From Ochromonas danica (taxonomy: Eukaryota > Sar > Chrysophyceae > Chromulinales > Chromulinaceae), in contig VKHL01000085.1 of assembly GCA_015146655.1 (NCBI GenBank), forward strand, positions 1-64,000: a DNA stretch of 64,000 nucleotides. The letters are read 5' to 3'. Under the pieces are notes generated by a model. That model ran no database searches, had not been told where the DNA came from, and worked only from the letters and a program-made list of their open reading frames with translations. Each line of letters starts with the position of its first letter. The first letter of the stretch is position 1. Positions 9,778-20,170 of this stretch are shown in pieces. The translations under genes and the position numbers were made by a program.

Positions 9778-11166
9778 ATGTCAACCTTCCTACAAGTAGA
9801 AGAAGAAGAAGGATATTCAGGTCTCGTACGAGACATCCGTACCTCTCTAACCTCTGAACAATTTGATCTTGGAGGATACAATGAAGTCCGTACTCGAGAT
9901 TTAGTCTTACAAGCTTTCACTAAACCTTTACCTGTTCCCACTGAGATGGTTAAGTTCACCTTCATCATAGGAGGTGGCAAGCTGGTACGCTCTCGCTATC
10001 CTGATGAGCTTGGCAAGTGGATGACGTCAGCCTTGAGAGAGGTCGGCTACCAGGAGGACCACTCCGCGGCGGAGACCTTCGACTCCCAGGGCAGCTACAA
10101 ACATCAACATGACACGGGGCAGAACCTCAAGTACCTCATTGTCTTCCCACGCTTAGTATGTGGTCAGAATCATGGTCAACCTTCTACTACTACCACTACC
10201 ACTGCAGGTGCAGGAGGAGGAGGAGGAGGAGGGAAAGAGGAGGTGCTGAGAGACACCTCCTCGCCACACTACCTCTTACTGACTAGCCCTCTACCAACCT
10301 TCCAAGCCATGATCGCTGATAAGGTAACCTCTTACTCACAGAAGAAGGCTGCCATGCAGATGATCGAGGACTACCTCTCCCTCTACCACGTCATCGAGCA
10401 GAAGCTAGTCCATGGTGAGCTTATCACAGCCAGTGAACAACTACTCTTTGATAGTCTATCTGGCTGTGAAGAAGAGAAGATTACCTTCTTACAAGGTAGT
10501 GTGAAGGAGATGGTAGATCAAGGTCAGCTAACGGCTAGAGAGAAGGCTAACCTATTAGACCATCTACAACATAATCTACTGACATTAGATCATGAAGAAG
10601 AAGAAGCTAAGAGAGAAGGGAAAGAGAAGAAGAAAGAGAAAGTATTACAAAAGAAAGCTAACTGTCAAGCACGTAGAGAACATGTTCAGAAGATCTCTGC
10701 TATTACACCTCGATTAAAGTATAGCGATGAGATCATAAGACACTATGTAAGACTCTTCCCTTTATTAGCTTTAGAAGAGAAAGCAAGATCAATGAGTCTA
10801 AGCTTACAAGATCTGAAGCAATTAGAAGAGAAAAGTGATCTTGAAGAAGCAATTGCTAATCTACAAGCTGCTAGTCGTGGATGGTTTGTAGAGGAGGAAG
10901 ACTTCCAGACTTTGTGTCATCATGAGGAACAGTTAGCTCGAAGTCAATACAAGGCCTTGCAACAACAGCAACAGAAGAAGAAGACTTCATCAGGACCAGG
11001 GAAGAGTGTCGGAGGAGGAGGAGGTGTGAAGTCTACTGCGACTTGGTCTACCGTGACTAAGAAGGCTTCTTCTTCTTCTTCGCTGGGCAAGTCTTCTTCT
11101 GGAGGAGGAAAGAAAGCTTCATCAAGCTATGCGGCTGCTTTTGGAGATGAAGACAGCGATGACTAG
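9778..11166 (+). CDS. Conserved-looking protein with coiled-coil tail
   Basis: A single-exon protein of 462 residues that I cannot assign. Residues 45-125 form a compact block that reads like a conserved domain, with a glycine turn (FIIGGGKLVRSRY), then SALREVGYQED and QHDTGQNLKYLIVFPRL. A Thr/Gly-rich linker follows (about 140-160). Residues 180-385 are strongly helical, rich in Glu, Lys, Leu and Gln, with probable coiled coil. The C-terminus is a Ser/Gly/Lys-rich disordered tail ending in acidic residues. No signal peptide or membrane segment is seen, so it should be cytosolic or nuclear. The 21-bp repeats and the foldback lie just upstream. Confidence 0.8.
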   Translation: MSTFLQVEEEEGYSGLVRDIRTSLTSEQFDLGGYNEVRTRDLVLQAFTKPLPVPTEMVKFTFIIGGGKLVRSRYPDELGKWMTSALREVGYQEDHSAAETFDSQGSYKHQHDTGQNLKYLIVFPRLVCGQNHGQPSTTTTTTAGAGGGGGGGKEEVLRDTSSPHYLLLTSPLPTFQAMIADKVTSYSQKKAAMQMIEDYLSLYHVIEQKLVHGELITASEQLLFDSLSGCEEEKITFLQGSVKEMVDQGQLTAREKANLLDHLQHNLLTLDHEEEEAKREGKEKKKEKVLQKKANCQARREHVQKISAITPRLKYSDEIIRHYVRLFPLLALEEKARSMSLSLQDLKQLEEKSDLEEAIANLQAASRGWFVEEEDFQTLCHHEEQLARSQYKALQQQQQKKKTSSGPGKSVGGGGGVKSTATWSTVTKKASSSSSLGKSSSGGGKKASSSYAAAFGDEDSDD

Positions 11167-11818
11167 TTGACTAGATGATGACTAGTTGAGATGACTAGTT
11201 GACTAGATGGTGACTAGTAGTGATGCAAAGTAAGCTAAGATGATATGAACAGATGAACAGATGCAGTCAGTCCTGTTAGTCAGTAGCTAGCAAAGGTCAT
11301 CATATCTCATAGACTATGATAAGCATTGACTATCACAACACACTAACAAACAAAGTGCAACAATCTGTAGACATTGCACAGTCTGTAGACATTCAACTTG
11401 ACCTCTCTGACAACATAAGATAATGTCAAGTCAAGTCGTCTTGCCTTGTTGATCATTCGCATAGCATCCAGCTACCACTGGATAGCATTGTGCTATACCA
11501 ATATATATCCTTCATTGTTATTATGCGCTTACAAGGCTACAAGGCTATCATCAAAATTCATAACATATTGTTGTAATGTAATAGCTATAGTAAAAGTACA
11601 GTAGTATAGTATAGTATAGTATAGTATAGTAAACGTACAGTAGTATTGTATAGTATAACATAGTAGTAAAAGACATCATCATAATACAGATAATTCTGTA
11701 CAGTAGATCGTAATAGTAATAGCAATACTAATAGCAATTCCATCCAACATGATGAGACATTGTGTGAGATGTTCTATCATCAAATATGCTTATCATACCT
11801 TTACCAACCAATCTTATC
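11167..11818. other. Convergent intergenic region with simple repeats
   Basis: A 652-nt spacer between convergent genes. It contains a GACTAGTTGA/GACTAGATG array right after the stop (11163-11222) and a TATAG repeat at 11601-11633. Nothing here reads as coding or as a structured RNA I recognise. Confidence 0.55.
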
Positions 11819-13342
11819 TTAAGTTTGAGGCATAGCGTTCATTACAGCCTTTGCAAACACACCAACAAGTGCTTCCATATCTTTGACTTCATCTCCATCA
11901 GTTTCATCAGCAATTCTCTCCACCTCAGCAACAAGTTCTTCTCCAAAGGAGTCGATGTCGATCAACTCCACCGGGTAGCCATGATCAGTAGCTCTGCGAA
12001 TCCATTTCTCACTCTCTTCTACATCTTCAGACACACCTAGACCTTTCTTATAGCATTGACCAAGATTGAATTCAGCAACTTCATCTTCCACTTCAGCAGC
12101 TTTGCGATACCATTGTACAGCTTGGACATAATCTTGATCAACACCAAGACCATCCTCATAGCATCCACCAAGCTTCACTTGTGCTTTGACATGACCTTGT
12201 TCAGCTGCTTTAAGATACCACTCTATAGCTTCAACTTCATCTTTTTCCACATCCATACCAGTAGCTAGACAATCTGCTAGAAAGAGTTGTGCTTCTGCAT
12301 GACCCTGTTCAGCTGCCATTCTATACCATTTAGCAGCTTCACCAGACTCACCACGAGAAAAGCCAAGAAAGATCATTAGACCCATCTTGAACTGAGCATC
12401 AGCTAAGCCTTGTTCAGCAGCTTTACTATAAGCGACCACAGCTTTCTTGTAATCCTGAGGTAAACCTTCTTCACCAGTTTCATAACACTTGCCAACCTCA
12501 TAACATGCTTCAGCGAGACCTTGTCTTGCTGCTTTACGATACCATTCGATTGCTTCTTGTGAATCTACAGCCACTCCCAGACCTTTCTTGTAACATTCAG
12601 CTAAGTGGTATTGAGCCTTAGCATCTCCATTGTTAGCTCCATGACGATACCATCTGACAGCTTCTTCATAGTCTTGAGGGACACCATTTCCTGTTTCATA
12701 TAGATTACCTAGAATTTCAAGAGCATTTGAATCTCCAAGATGAATGGCTTTGGTTAACCATAGGATACCTTCGTTGATATCTTGGTCTACCCCATCGCCA
12801 TCTCGATAGCACTTACTGAGGACAATCATTGCCAACACTTTGCCTTGTTCTGCAGCTTGGCGAAATAATTTAGCAGCTTTGACATGATGATCTTCTTCTT
12901 CATCAACACCATAACCTTCTCTTGTTAACAACAAACCAAGTTCAAATTGACTATCTACATGTCCTTCTTGAGCTGCTTTATGAAACCAATTCATAGCTGT
13001 TGGGAAGTCTTCATTATTAGCATAATAACGACCAATATTATACTGAGCTTGAACATGACCTTGCTCAGCTGCTTTGATAAACCATTCCGCAGCTTTCTTA
13101 TGCCATTTATTCACACCAACACCTTCTTCGTAACATTCTCCTAGAGCATTCTGACCATTAGCATGTCCTTGCTCTGCTGCCTTGCGATACCATTTAGCAG
13201 CTTCAACAAAGTCTTGTGGTACTCCTTCACCTTTTGAATAACACGAACCAAGCTGGAATTGAGCTTCAGCATCTCCTTCTTCCGCAGCTTGACGGTAATT
13301 TATGACTTCTTCTTCTTCTTCTTCTTCACCAATAGTACTCAT
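11819..13342 (-). CDS. Sel1-like repeat protein (intact)
   Basis: A 507-residue single-exon protein built almost entirely of Sel1-like repeats of about 36 residues. About a dozen copies follow the pattern AxxQ(F/Y)xLGxCYxxGxGVxQDxxEAxxWYRKAAEQGH. Sel1 repeats are helical hairpins that form a curved scaffold for protein partners; known members include ERAD and signalling adaptors. There is no signal peptide, so it is probably a cytosolic scaffold. The N-terminus is a short acidic run. The last 60 residues (after about 450) leave the repeat pattern and form a separate acidic helical cap. A strongly related but decayed copy lies at 17153-19783 on the same strand. Confidence 0.9.
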   Translation of the reverse strand: MSTIGEEEEEEEVINYRQAAEEGDAEAQFQLGSCYSKGEGVPQDFVEAAKWYRKAAEQGHANGQNALGECYEEGVGVNKWHKKAAEWFIKAAEQGHVQAQYNIGRYYANNEDFPTAMNWFHKAAQEGHVDSQFELGLLLTREGYGVDEEEDHHVKAAKLFRQAAEQGKVLAMIVLSKCYRDGDGVDQDINEGILWLTKAIHLGDSNALEILGNLYETGNGVPQDYEEAVRWYRHGANNGDAKAQYHLAECYKKGLGVAVDSQEAIEWYRKAARQGLAEACYEVGKCYETGEEGLPQDYKKAVVAYSKAAEQGLADAQFKMGLMIFLGFSRGESGEAAKWYRMAAEQGHAEAQLFLADCLATGMDVEKDEVEAIEWYLKAAEQGHVKAQVKLGGCYEDGLGVDQDYVQAVQWYRKAAEVEDEVAEFNLGQCYKKGLGVSEDVEESEKWIRRATDHGYPVELIDIDSFGEELVAEVERIADETDGDEVKDMEALVGVFAKAVMNAMPQT

Positions 13343-14004
13343 CTGATGTCCTTTGCTCTTGTCCTGTCTGGTGGTGGTGAGTGGTGAGTGGTGATAGACT
13401 AGACCAGTCAGTTAATTTATATCATGTGGATGGGATCCAATCCACAGAGGCCGAGAGGTCCGAGAGGTCCGAGAGGTCAGTGGGGCATGGAGTTGAAGAG
13501 AAGGGGAGCAGCGAGACAGATCACGTAACATCCACTATTGAGAGTTAAAACTCATATTTTTGATTTTTGTTCTGCTTTTGTCTGATGAAGTTGTTTGCTT
13601 TATGTTGTACTCCTACTTGTATTGGTTTAGTGTTGTATCGCCAGCAGAAGGATATGCTGGTGTCAGTACTTTGTGAGGTAGTAGCAGTGGTAGTAGAAGA
13701 AGATTACCTCCAATAATAACAAACTGATCCACACCGATCAGATGTGAAGGAATGGTGGAATCGGAGTGGAATTGCATGGAATCCACATGTTTCTGAAATC
13801 TGCAGCTTACTAACCATCAAATATTATCCACATAATTGATATAGAGCCCGGCCTACAGGACAGGAAGAGATTATCTCCAGCCAACATCTCCAAGTTCTGG
13901 AGTTCCTCTGACATTTGATTTCTCTGAACATACACACAATTAGCACTTCTTCCACCCAAGAACATTAAATAATTAAAAAATAGACAACAACAATATTTAC
14001 AAGG
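13343..14004. other. Intergenic region
   Basis: A 662-nt region upstream of the Sel1 gene and presumably holding its promoter. It has a GAGGTCCGA triplet array at about 13450-13478. No coding frame or RNA gene is supported. Confidence 0.45.
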
Positions 14005-14365
14005 TTAATAACCACCACAACACCACTTATAGCGATAACTATCTATACCGAGCACACTGTGTGCATGCACCACAGGACAAGTGCAAGAGGGGGTGATCGT
14101 AGCAATCGCGACTGGTTCATCACATTCATTACCCATCATAGCCAACGATTCAACAATCCCACGCAACACCAACCTTTTCATATCCATTGTATGCAATCTT
14201 ATCATATCTTTCTCAGTGCCTATCCATGAAAGGATCAAGAAAGATGTTCATCCCGCGCATACAATGGCTACGACGACTTCTCCAAAGCCCGTCCTCGTTG
14301 CTCCTGCTCTGTGTGCATCATCGCTAGTACCCCACTAGGGACTAGTTACAGTGTGCTCGGCTTCC

Positions 14366-16087
14366 TCATCCTCCTGATCGACTACCTCCAGCTCGAGCCT
14401 CCTCCTCTAACTCCTCACGAGACCTCTTCCTGGATGTACTTGATGTAGAAGCAGTTGTTATTGAAGGCGGGATTAATGGCGAGACAGCGACTGGAATAAC
14501 TCGAGGAGGACGAGCAGATAAAATGGAGGATATAGTAGGCATACGTGGTGTCTCTCTGCGACTAGAACTACTGCTTGTATTTGAAGAAGGAGGGTATGCT
14601 CTAAATGTGGATGATTGTGGAATAGATGGTGTTGACGATGACACCACTGGCGTCGTAATACCATTAGCTTGCACCTTGTGCTCCTTGCTATTGACTTCTA
14701 ACTCTCCCTGCTGCATCAGCTGCCCAAATAGTCCGACAAACATGAGATAAAATAGATAAAGCAGTGGCAAAGAGGTAGCAAGGGAGGACCTTACATTGTG
14801 CCACCAGATGTCATGCAAGAGACGAGGGACATCCATATGACGAAGAAAATGCTCCATCCAAGCCGTGCTGCCATGGAATCATTCAACAAAGAAGATGAGG
14901 AAGTTGTTAAAGGGCACAATCAGCAGGCTAATCTATCTATCTCACCTCTTCGCTAAGACATCTCCTCCATCCCCTAACTCATCCATCTTTGGAATGAACC
15001 CATAAGGTATCTGTTGAGGCCGAAATTGTTCAAAATAAGAGAGAACAGCTTCCTGGACTGCCTCAAGGCGATAGAATCCTTCTCGTTCGACTTTATTGAA
15101 AATCCCTCCCAATACTTGCACACCATGATATTCGAAGAAGACGGCATTGAGATTATACGAATCCACAGCATCTCCTACCCCTGACTTGCTCACTAAGAGG
15201 ACGGGCAGGCTCATAGCTTGGGCGACATCAGCATTGGACAAGGTAGCAATAGAGCCAACGGCTGGATAGCCCACGCCATCCACCACGACTAGTCGACGAC
15301 CTTCACCAATGCTCTTGACTGAAGAAATGATTTGATTCAAGATGGACTCCCGTGAATCTGTTTCACCACGAAGGAAAGCTCTAGTGAAGCCTTGATAGAA
15401 GACCAAAGGGCCGATGCCCTGGTGAGCGATGCCCTTGCTCTCACAATAGAGGGAGACTGGCTGGACTGCTTCACACTGAGTGGCCGGCTTGATATAGGCT
15501 AGAGCACTCTCTGGGATTTGATAGTGTTCTAGCAAGGCAGCTAGCAGAGCCCAGGAGATGGAGGACTTGCCTACACTAGACCGATCACCTGATATGAAGA
15601 CCTTCATAGGAGGTACCTCTGACGATAGCAAGGGGTTGAACAAGACAGAAAGGAGATGGTCAGTAGTCTCTTGGAACGGCTGGGAACAGCAGGAGGAGGA
15701 GGAGGAGGAGGTCTGGAATAGTGACGGTGCGAGTGCTGGCAGGGCAGTGGCCACGTCACTGTGGGAGAGCAGGAATTGCAATTCACCACTGCGATAGCCA
15801 GTCACTACAGGGAGGTCCATCACTGTCAAGACATCTACTGCATAGTCCTCTGCCTCACAACTCCCTTTCACTGTGAGACAGAAGAGCGGCAGGTCAGGTG
15901 GCAGTAGCAGTGCCTCAGCCTTCGCCTTAGCCTTAGCCTCAGCCACAGCTGCACATGTCACTTGAAGAAAATGGAAGAATTCAGACTGTTCTCTTCTCTT
16001 CCAAGACGGATACCAGACTAATAGGAAAGATTTGTGAAGTTGGCGTAACTGATCAAATTGTTCAAAGCAGATGGGAATCACTTTCAT
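14366..16087 (-). CDS. BioD-like P-loop (AAA_26 type) protein
   Basis: Three exons in transcript order, 16087-14946, 14867-14795 and 14719-14366, give 522 residues. Introns are 78 and 75 nt and all phases fit (AG|C, then phase 0). Residues 161-375 resemble the dethiobiotin-synthetase fold: P-loop GDRSSVGKSS near 166-175, IAYIKP-type substrate strand (AYIKPATQ), VVVDGVGYP as the Walker-B-like strand, and a PVLLVSKSGVGD strand. Related domains are BioD itself and the N-terminal part of large phosphotransacetylases, so biotin synthesis should not be assumed. Residues 1-160 are not recognised. The C-terminal 115 residues are Ser/Pro/Arg-rich. A possible donor at 14385 and acceptor at 14220 would replace the last six codons with a 71-residue tail ending at 14005. 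I start at the ATG at 16087. Confidence 0.7.
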
Positions 16088-16247
16088 CACTGCAATCCCA
16101 TCTCTCTCTCTGCTGTCTGGGTGAAGAAGAAGGTGTTCTATTGTTGTGATGCGCAGGGTTTGTCTATTATTGTATTGCGCTGGGTGACTTCTTCCCCACT
16201 CATACTGTACAGTGCCGAACAATCAACAATCAATCATCGAAAGAAGA
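16088..16247. promoter_or_regulatory. Short bidirectional promoter
   Basis: Only 160 nt separate the BioD-like start codon from that of the mitochondrial-type gene on the other strand, so the two must share promoter sequence. No specific motif is claimed. Confidence 0.55.
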
Positions 16248-16839
16248 ATGCTGTCCTCTTCATCAATAAGAAGATTCACCAAGCTATCTGCTTCAGTTTG
16301 GAAGCAGACGATGTCTAGAAATTTCTCAACAGAAGTCAAAGAGAAGAAGTCTTTCTTCCGCCGTACCCTGGACTTCCTGGCCACCAACAAGCAAGCCTTG
16401 ATCAACACGTGAGTCAACTCTCCTCCTCCTCCTGCTCCTCCTCCTCCTCCTGCTCCCCCCAGTAATTCTTAACCCATGGATGTGTATTGGCTATAGCTTG
16501 GGCATGTACTTCGTCCTCAGCTACGCCTTGTACAATATGGATGTGAAGAAGCAGTGGGGAGAGATGCAGGCTCGCATGGAGGCCTCTGAGAAGGCCCTTG
16601 CCGACCAACGCAGACTGCTCACTGACGTTGCCTGGTTGGAGGCCACGGCTGAGAAAGTGGCTCGAAGCGGGGCAGAGAAGGCGGCGGTGCTGAGCAATGA
16701 GGTCTTGCACATCTTGGCAGAGGCTGAGAAGACCCTCCGCGGCGCCTCCCAGAACAAAGAACAGCAGCAGCAGCAGGAGGAGAAAGACGGTCAAGCACCA
16801 GCTGGTGTGAAGAACAGCAGCGCAGATCGTATCATATAG
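16248..16839 (+). CDS. Small mitochondrial-type membrane protein
   Basis: Two exons, 16248-16408 and 16497-16839, joined by an 88-nt intron (AC|C split codon), encode 167 residues. The first 30 residues are rich in Ser, Arg and Lys with no acidic residue (MLSSSSIRRFTKL, then SRNFS), typical of a mitochondrial presequence. A single membrane segment (LGMYFVLSYALYN) lies near residues 55-67, spanning just after the splice junction. It is followed by a helical, probably coiled-coil region with many Glu, Ala and Lys residues and a Gln-rich tail. The likely place is the mitochondrial inner membrane with a long soluble tail. I do not recognise the family. I used the first ATG; an in-frame GTG lies upstream. 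Confidence 0.7.
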
Positions 16840-17152
16840 AGTAGTGGAGAGGAGCTGGTCTGGTCTGGTTGAGAGGGTTACAGTACTGTAGGCTAGCTGT
16901 GTTGATGATGATGCCTGGGGTGTGTTGTTGTTGATGATGATGCCAGTGTTGTGTTGATGGTGTCAGAGATGTTTTGGCAAAAAGTAATTGTTGACAAGAC
17001 AAAGTGTGCTTCAAACAAAACCCCACCAACAAACTCACAACTAACAGGAAATGAAAACATCTACTAGTACTAGACTAATTACAATACAAAGGACCAAGTT
17101 ATATTGTATTAGAACAATAAAACGCAAATGAACTAGGCGCTACAATCTTCTT
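16840..17152. other. Convergent intergenic region
   Basis: A 313-nt spacer between converging genes, with a GTTGATGATGATGCC direct repeat near 16901-16943. Nothing else is seen. Confidence 0.5.
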
Positions 17153-19783
17153 CTAAGTCTCTACTCTCTCAAGCGCCTCTCTCGCGTCTTCATAGCCTGC
17201 TTCTTCAACGGCTAGTCTATACCAGTTGGCAGCCTTGAGGCGGTCCTGAGGTACTCCTCGACCAAATTCATAACACAATCCAAGATTATATTGTCCTTCC
17301 CCGTGTCCTTGTTCTGCTGCTTCATGATACCATTCTACTGCTTTGTCCAAGTCTTGCTCTACTCCCAAACCTCTGGAGTAACAGCAACCCAAACTCGTTT
17401 GAGCATGAGCATGACCTTCTTCTGCTGCCTTACGATACCATTTGACAGCCTCAACATAGTCCTGAGCCACCCCTTCTCCATTCTGATAGCAAGCTGTTAG
17501 ATTGAACTCACCATCAACATCACCTTGTTCTGCTGCTTTTCGAAACCAAACTGCGACTTGTGCAAGATCTTGGGAGACTCCCTTTCCTTGGGCATACATG
17601 GTGGCTACAGTGTTCTGAGCAGAAGCATCACCTTGCTCTGCAGCTCGAAGAAACCACTCAAATGCCTTCGCATTATCTTGAGAGACTCCTTGGCCATTGA
17701 TATAACACAATGCGAGGTTGAACTGACTGTCAGCATCTCCCAGCTCAGCAGCTTTTCGATACCATGCAACAGCTTCACCATAGTCTTGAGTCACTCCTTC
17801 TCCGTAACTGCTTCACGGAACCATTCCACCGCCAAGCTTGAAACTTGAGGAACTCCATTGCCTTCCAAATAGCAAAACCCAAGCTGTGTCATAGCAGAAG
17901 CATGTCCTTGATCAGCAGCTTTTTGATACCATTTGACAGCTTCACTGTAGTCCTCATCTACTCCTCCATTACCCTCTTCGTAGCATTTGCCAAGTTGAAA
18001 TTGAGCTGAAGCATTACCCAGTAGTGCAGCCTTTTGATAACATTCAATAGCTTTCTCATAGTCCTTCTTGGAGACCCCCAAGCCATTCTCATAACACAAT
18101 CCCAAGTTATACCATGCAGCACCATCATGATTGGGTTCACCTTCAACAGCACGAAGAAACCAATTCACTGCCTCTTGATTGCTCTGAGGGACTCCCAATC
18201 CATGCAAATAGCACATACCAAGATGGAAAGTTGCTAAAGTAGATCCTCTTTCCGCAGCTAGGCGGTAGTATTTAGCTGCTTCAAGATGATCTTGACAAAC
18301 AACGATAGCATTGGCATAGCATAAGGCCACTTCAGTCAGAGCACCAGCATGACCTTTGTCAGCTGCCTTTCTGTACCATACGAATGCTTCAGACATGTCT
18401 ACAGACACTCCCAGGCCATTGGCATAACATTGACCGAGGTTATAACAAGACAATTCATCTCCTTGCTCTGCTCCTTTACGAAACCATACTACTGCTTCTT
18501 GTAAGTCTATGATCTAGCATAGCATCCACCTAAAGAAGTCTGAGCCATCATTTGACCTTGTTTGGCTGCTTGGAGATACCATAACACAGCAGTGTTATAG
18601 TTTTGAGAGACTCCTCTCCCAGTAAAATAGCATAAGCCAAGGTGCTGCTGAGCTAAAGCATGACCCTGTACAGCTGCCTTATGAAACCAAGCTGCTGCCT
18701 CAGTATTGTCTACGACAACGCCAAGTCCATTGACAAGACACAGTCCTAGACTGCATTGACTTTCTGCATGTCCTTTGTCAGACCGCTTCAATATCATCTT
18801 TTGTCTTGCCCATGCCATGAGCATAACATGCGCCAACCATGTATTGTGCTTGAACATCTCCTTTATCTGCTGCTTGGCGATATCACTGCAATGCTTCTCG
18901 ATTATCTCTTTTCACTCCTAGACCATTCCCATAGGAAAGACCTACGTTATACAAGGCTAATACATTGCCTTGTTGTGCTGCCTTGAGAAACCAAGTCAAA
19001 GCTATTTGATCGTCTTGAGGCACACCGCCACGGCCAGATGAATAACAGCCACCGAGGTTGGTCTGTGCTAATGCATTGCTTTGCTCGGCTGCTTTACGAT
19101 ACCATGCAATAGCTTCGGTGTAATCTTGAGGCACACCTTCTCCTTTCTCATAGTCTAGCAAATGCCAAGGTTCGTCTGTGCTAATGCATTGCCTTGCTCA
19201 GCTGCTTTACGAAACCATAGCACAGCTTGATGATGATTTTGATCTACACCATCACCTTGGGCATAGCACAGAGCCAGATGAGTCTGAGCAATTAGATGAT
19301 CCTGCTCAGCTGCTTGGAGGTACCAGTGGACCGCTTCGACGGGATCTCGAGGGAGTCCTCCCATGCCCTGCGCATAGTAGAGGGCCAGCATGAACTGTGC
19401 CTCAGCATCACCTTGGTCAGCTGCTTTACGATACCACTGGACAGCTTGAAGGTCATCCTGCTCAACACCTAGACCACGGGCATAGAAGCCTCCTAGATTG
19501 TATTGTGCTGCTGCCACGTGTCCTTGCTGGGCTGCTAGGAGGAACCACTTGGCAGCTTCACAGTAATCCTGAGGCAAACCTTCCTCACTGCCACTCGCAT
19601 AGCATCCGCCAAGATGGAACTGTGCATAGCATCTCCTTTCTCTGCTTCTAGAAGATGTTTCCTCCAAGATCCAGCAGCAGGAGGAGGAGGAGAAGAAGGA
19701 GGAGGGGAAAGTGAAGAAGATGATGATGAGTCATCTTCTTTTGCAGAGTTATTGCCACTTAACATTCTTCTTAACCTATCCAT
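17153..19783 (-). pseudogene. Decayed Sel1-like repeat gene
   Basis: The minus strand carries more than twenty Sel1 repeats over 2.6 kb, but no single frame reads through. Starting from an ATG at 19783, the frame is lost or stopped at least six times: a one-base loss near 19628, a 5-base insertion that makes a TAG near 19156, a TGA at 18883 where the repeat expects Trp, and frame-changing losses of repeat segments near 18785, 18510 and 17800. Between these points the repeats remain excellent (LGxCYxxGxGVxQD…A..WYRKAAEQG). The gaps do not have GT-AG borders that would restore the frame, so introns are not the explanation. The mixed lesion types argue for a pseudogene rather than one sequencing error. 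Slippage between similar repeat units would explain the deletions. The intact paralogue lies about 4 kb away on the same strand. Confidence 0.8.
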
Positions 19784-20170
19784 TGCTCCCCTATCCACAG
19801 TCTAGTGCTCAACAAGGAAGCGAGACAGATCTAGAGATTTAGAGATTTAGAGATTTAGAGATCTGGAAGAAGATCCAGAGATTTAGAGATTTGGAGATCT
19901 GGAGGAAGATCTGGAGATTTAGGGATCTGGAAATCTGAACTGTCTGTTTCTTCTTTTGGTCAACAATCTCCAAATTCTCTAGTTATAACCCGCACAAGCA
20001 AGTTGAGGGAGGGATGATGTTGAGCAAAGTGGTTGTGATGCCATGCCATGCGATGATGTGGATGGTGTGATTTGATTTTGCTTCAACCTCTACCTGCCGT
20101 GCTCTAGAGCTCTTCCTGCTGCTGTGTTCTTGACAATGAATTGCTCTTTGAGAGACGCTTGTTGTTGTTG
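19784..20170. promoter_or_regulatory. Divergent spacer with GATTTAGA array
   Basis: This interval lies between the Sel1 pseudogene and the methyltransferase gene. At 19831-19939 it holds a degenerate array of 9-10 bp units (gatttaga, gatctgga) repeated about ten times. The methyltransferase promoter must lie here. Confidence 0.55.

Noticed and set aside
14723-14794. A transmembrane segment in the BioD-like protein (LPLLYLFYLMFVGLF)
   Set aside because: It is the translation of the pyrimidine-rich 75-nt intron, whose length is a multiple of three; splicing removes it.
17153-19783. A multi-exon intact Sel1 gene
   Set aside because: The frame breaks occur at contiguous repeat sequence without GT-AG pairs, and one is a simple Trp-to-stop change.
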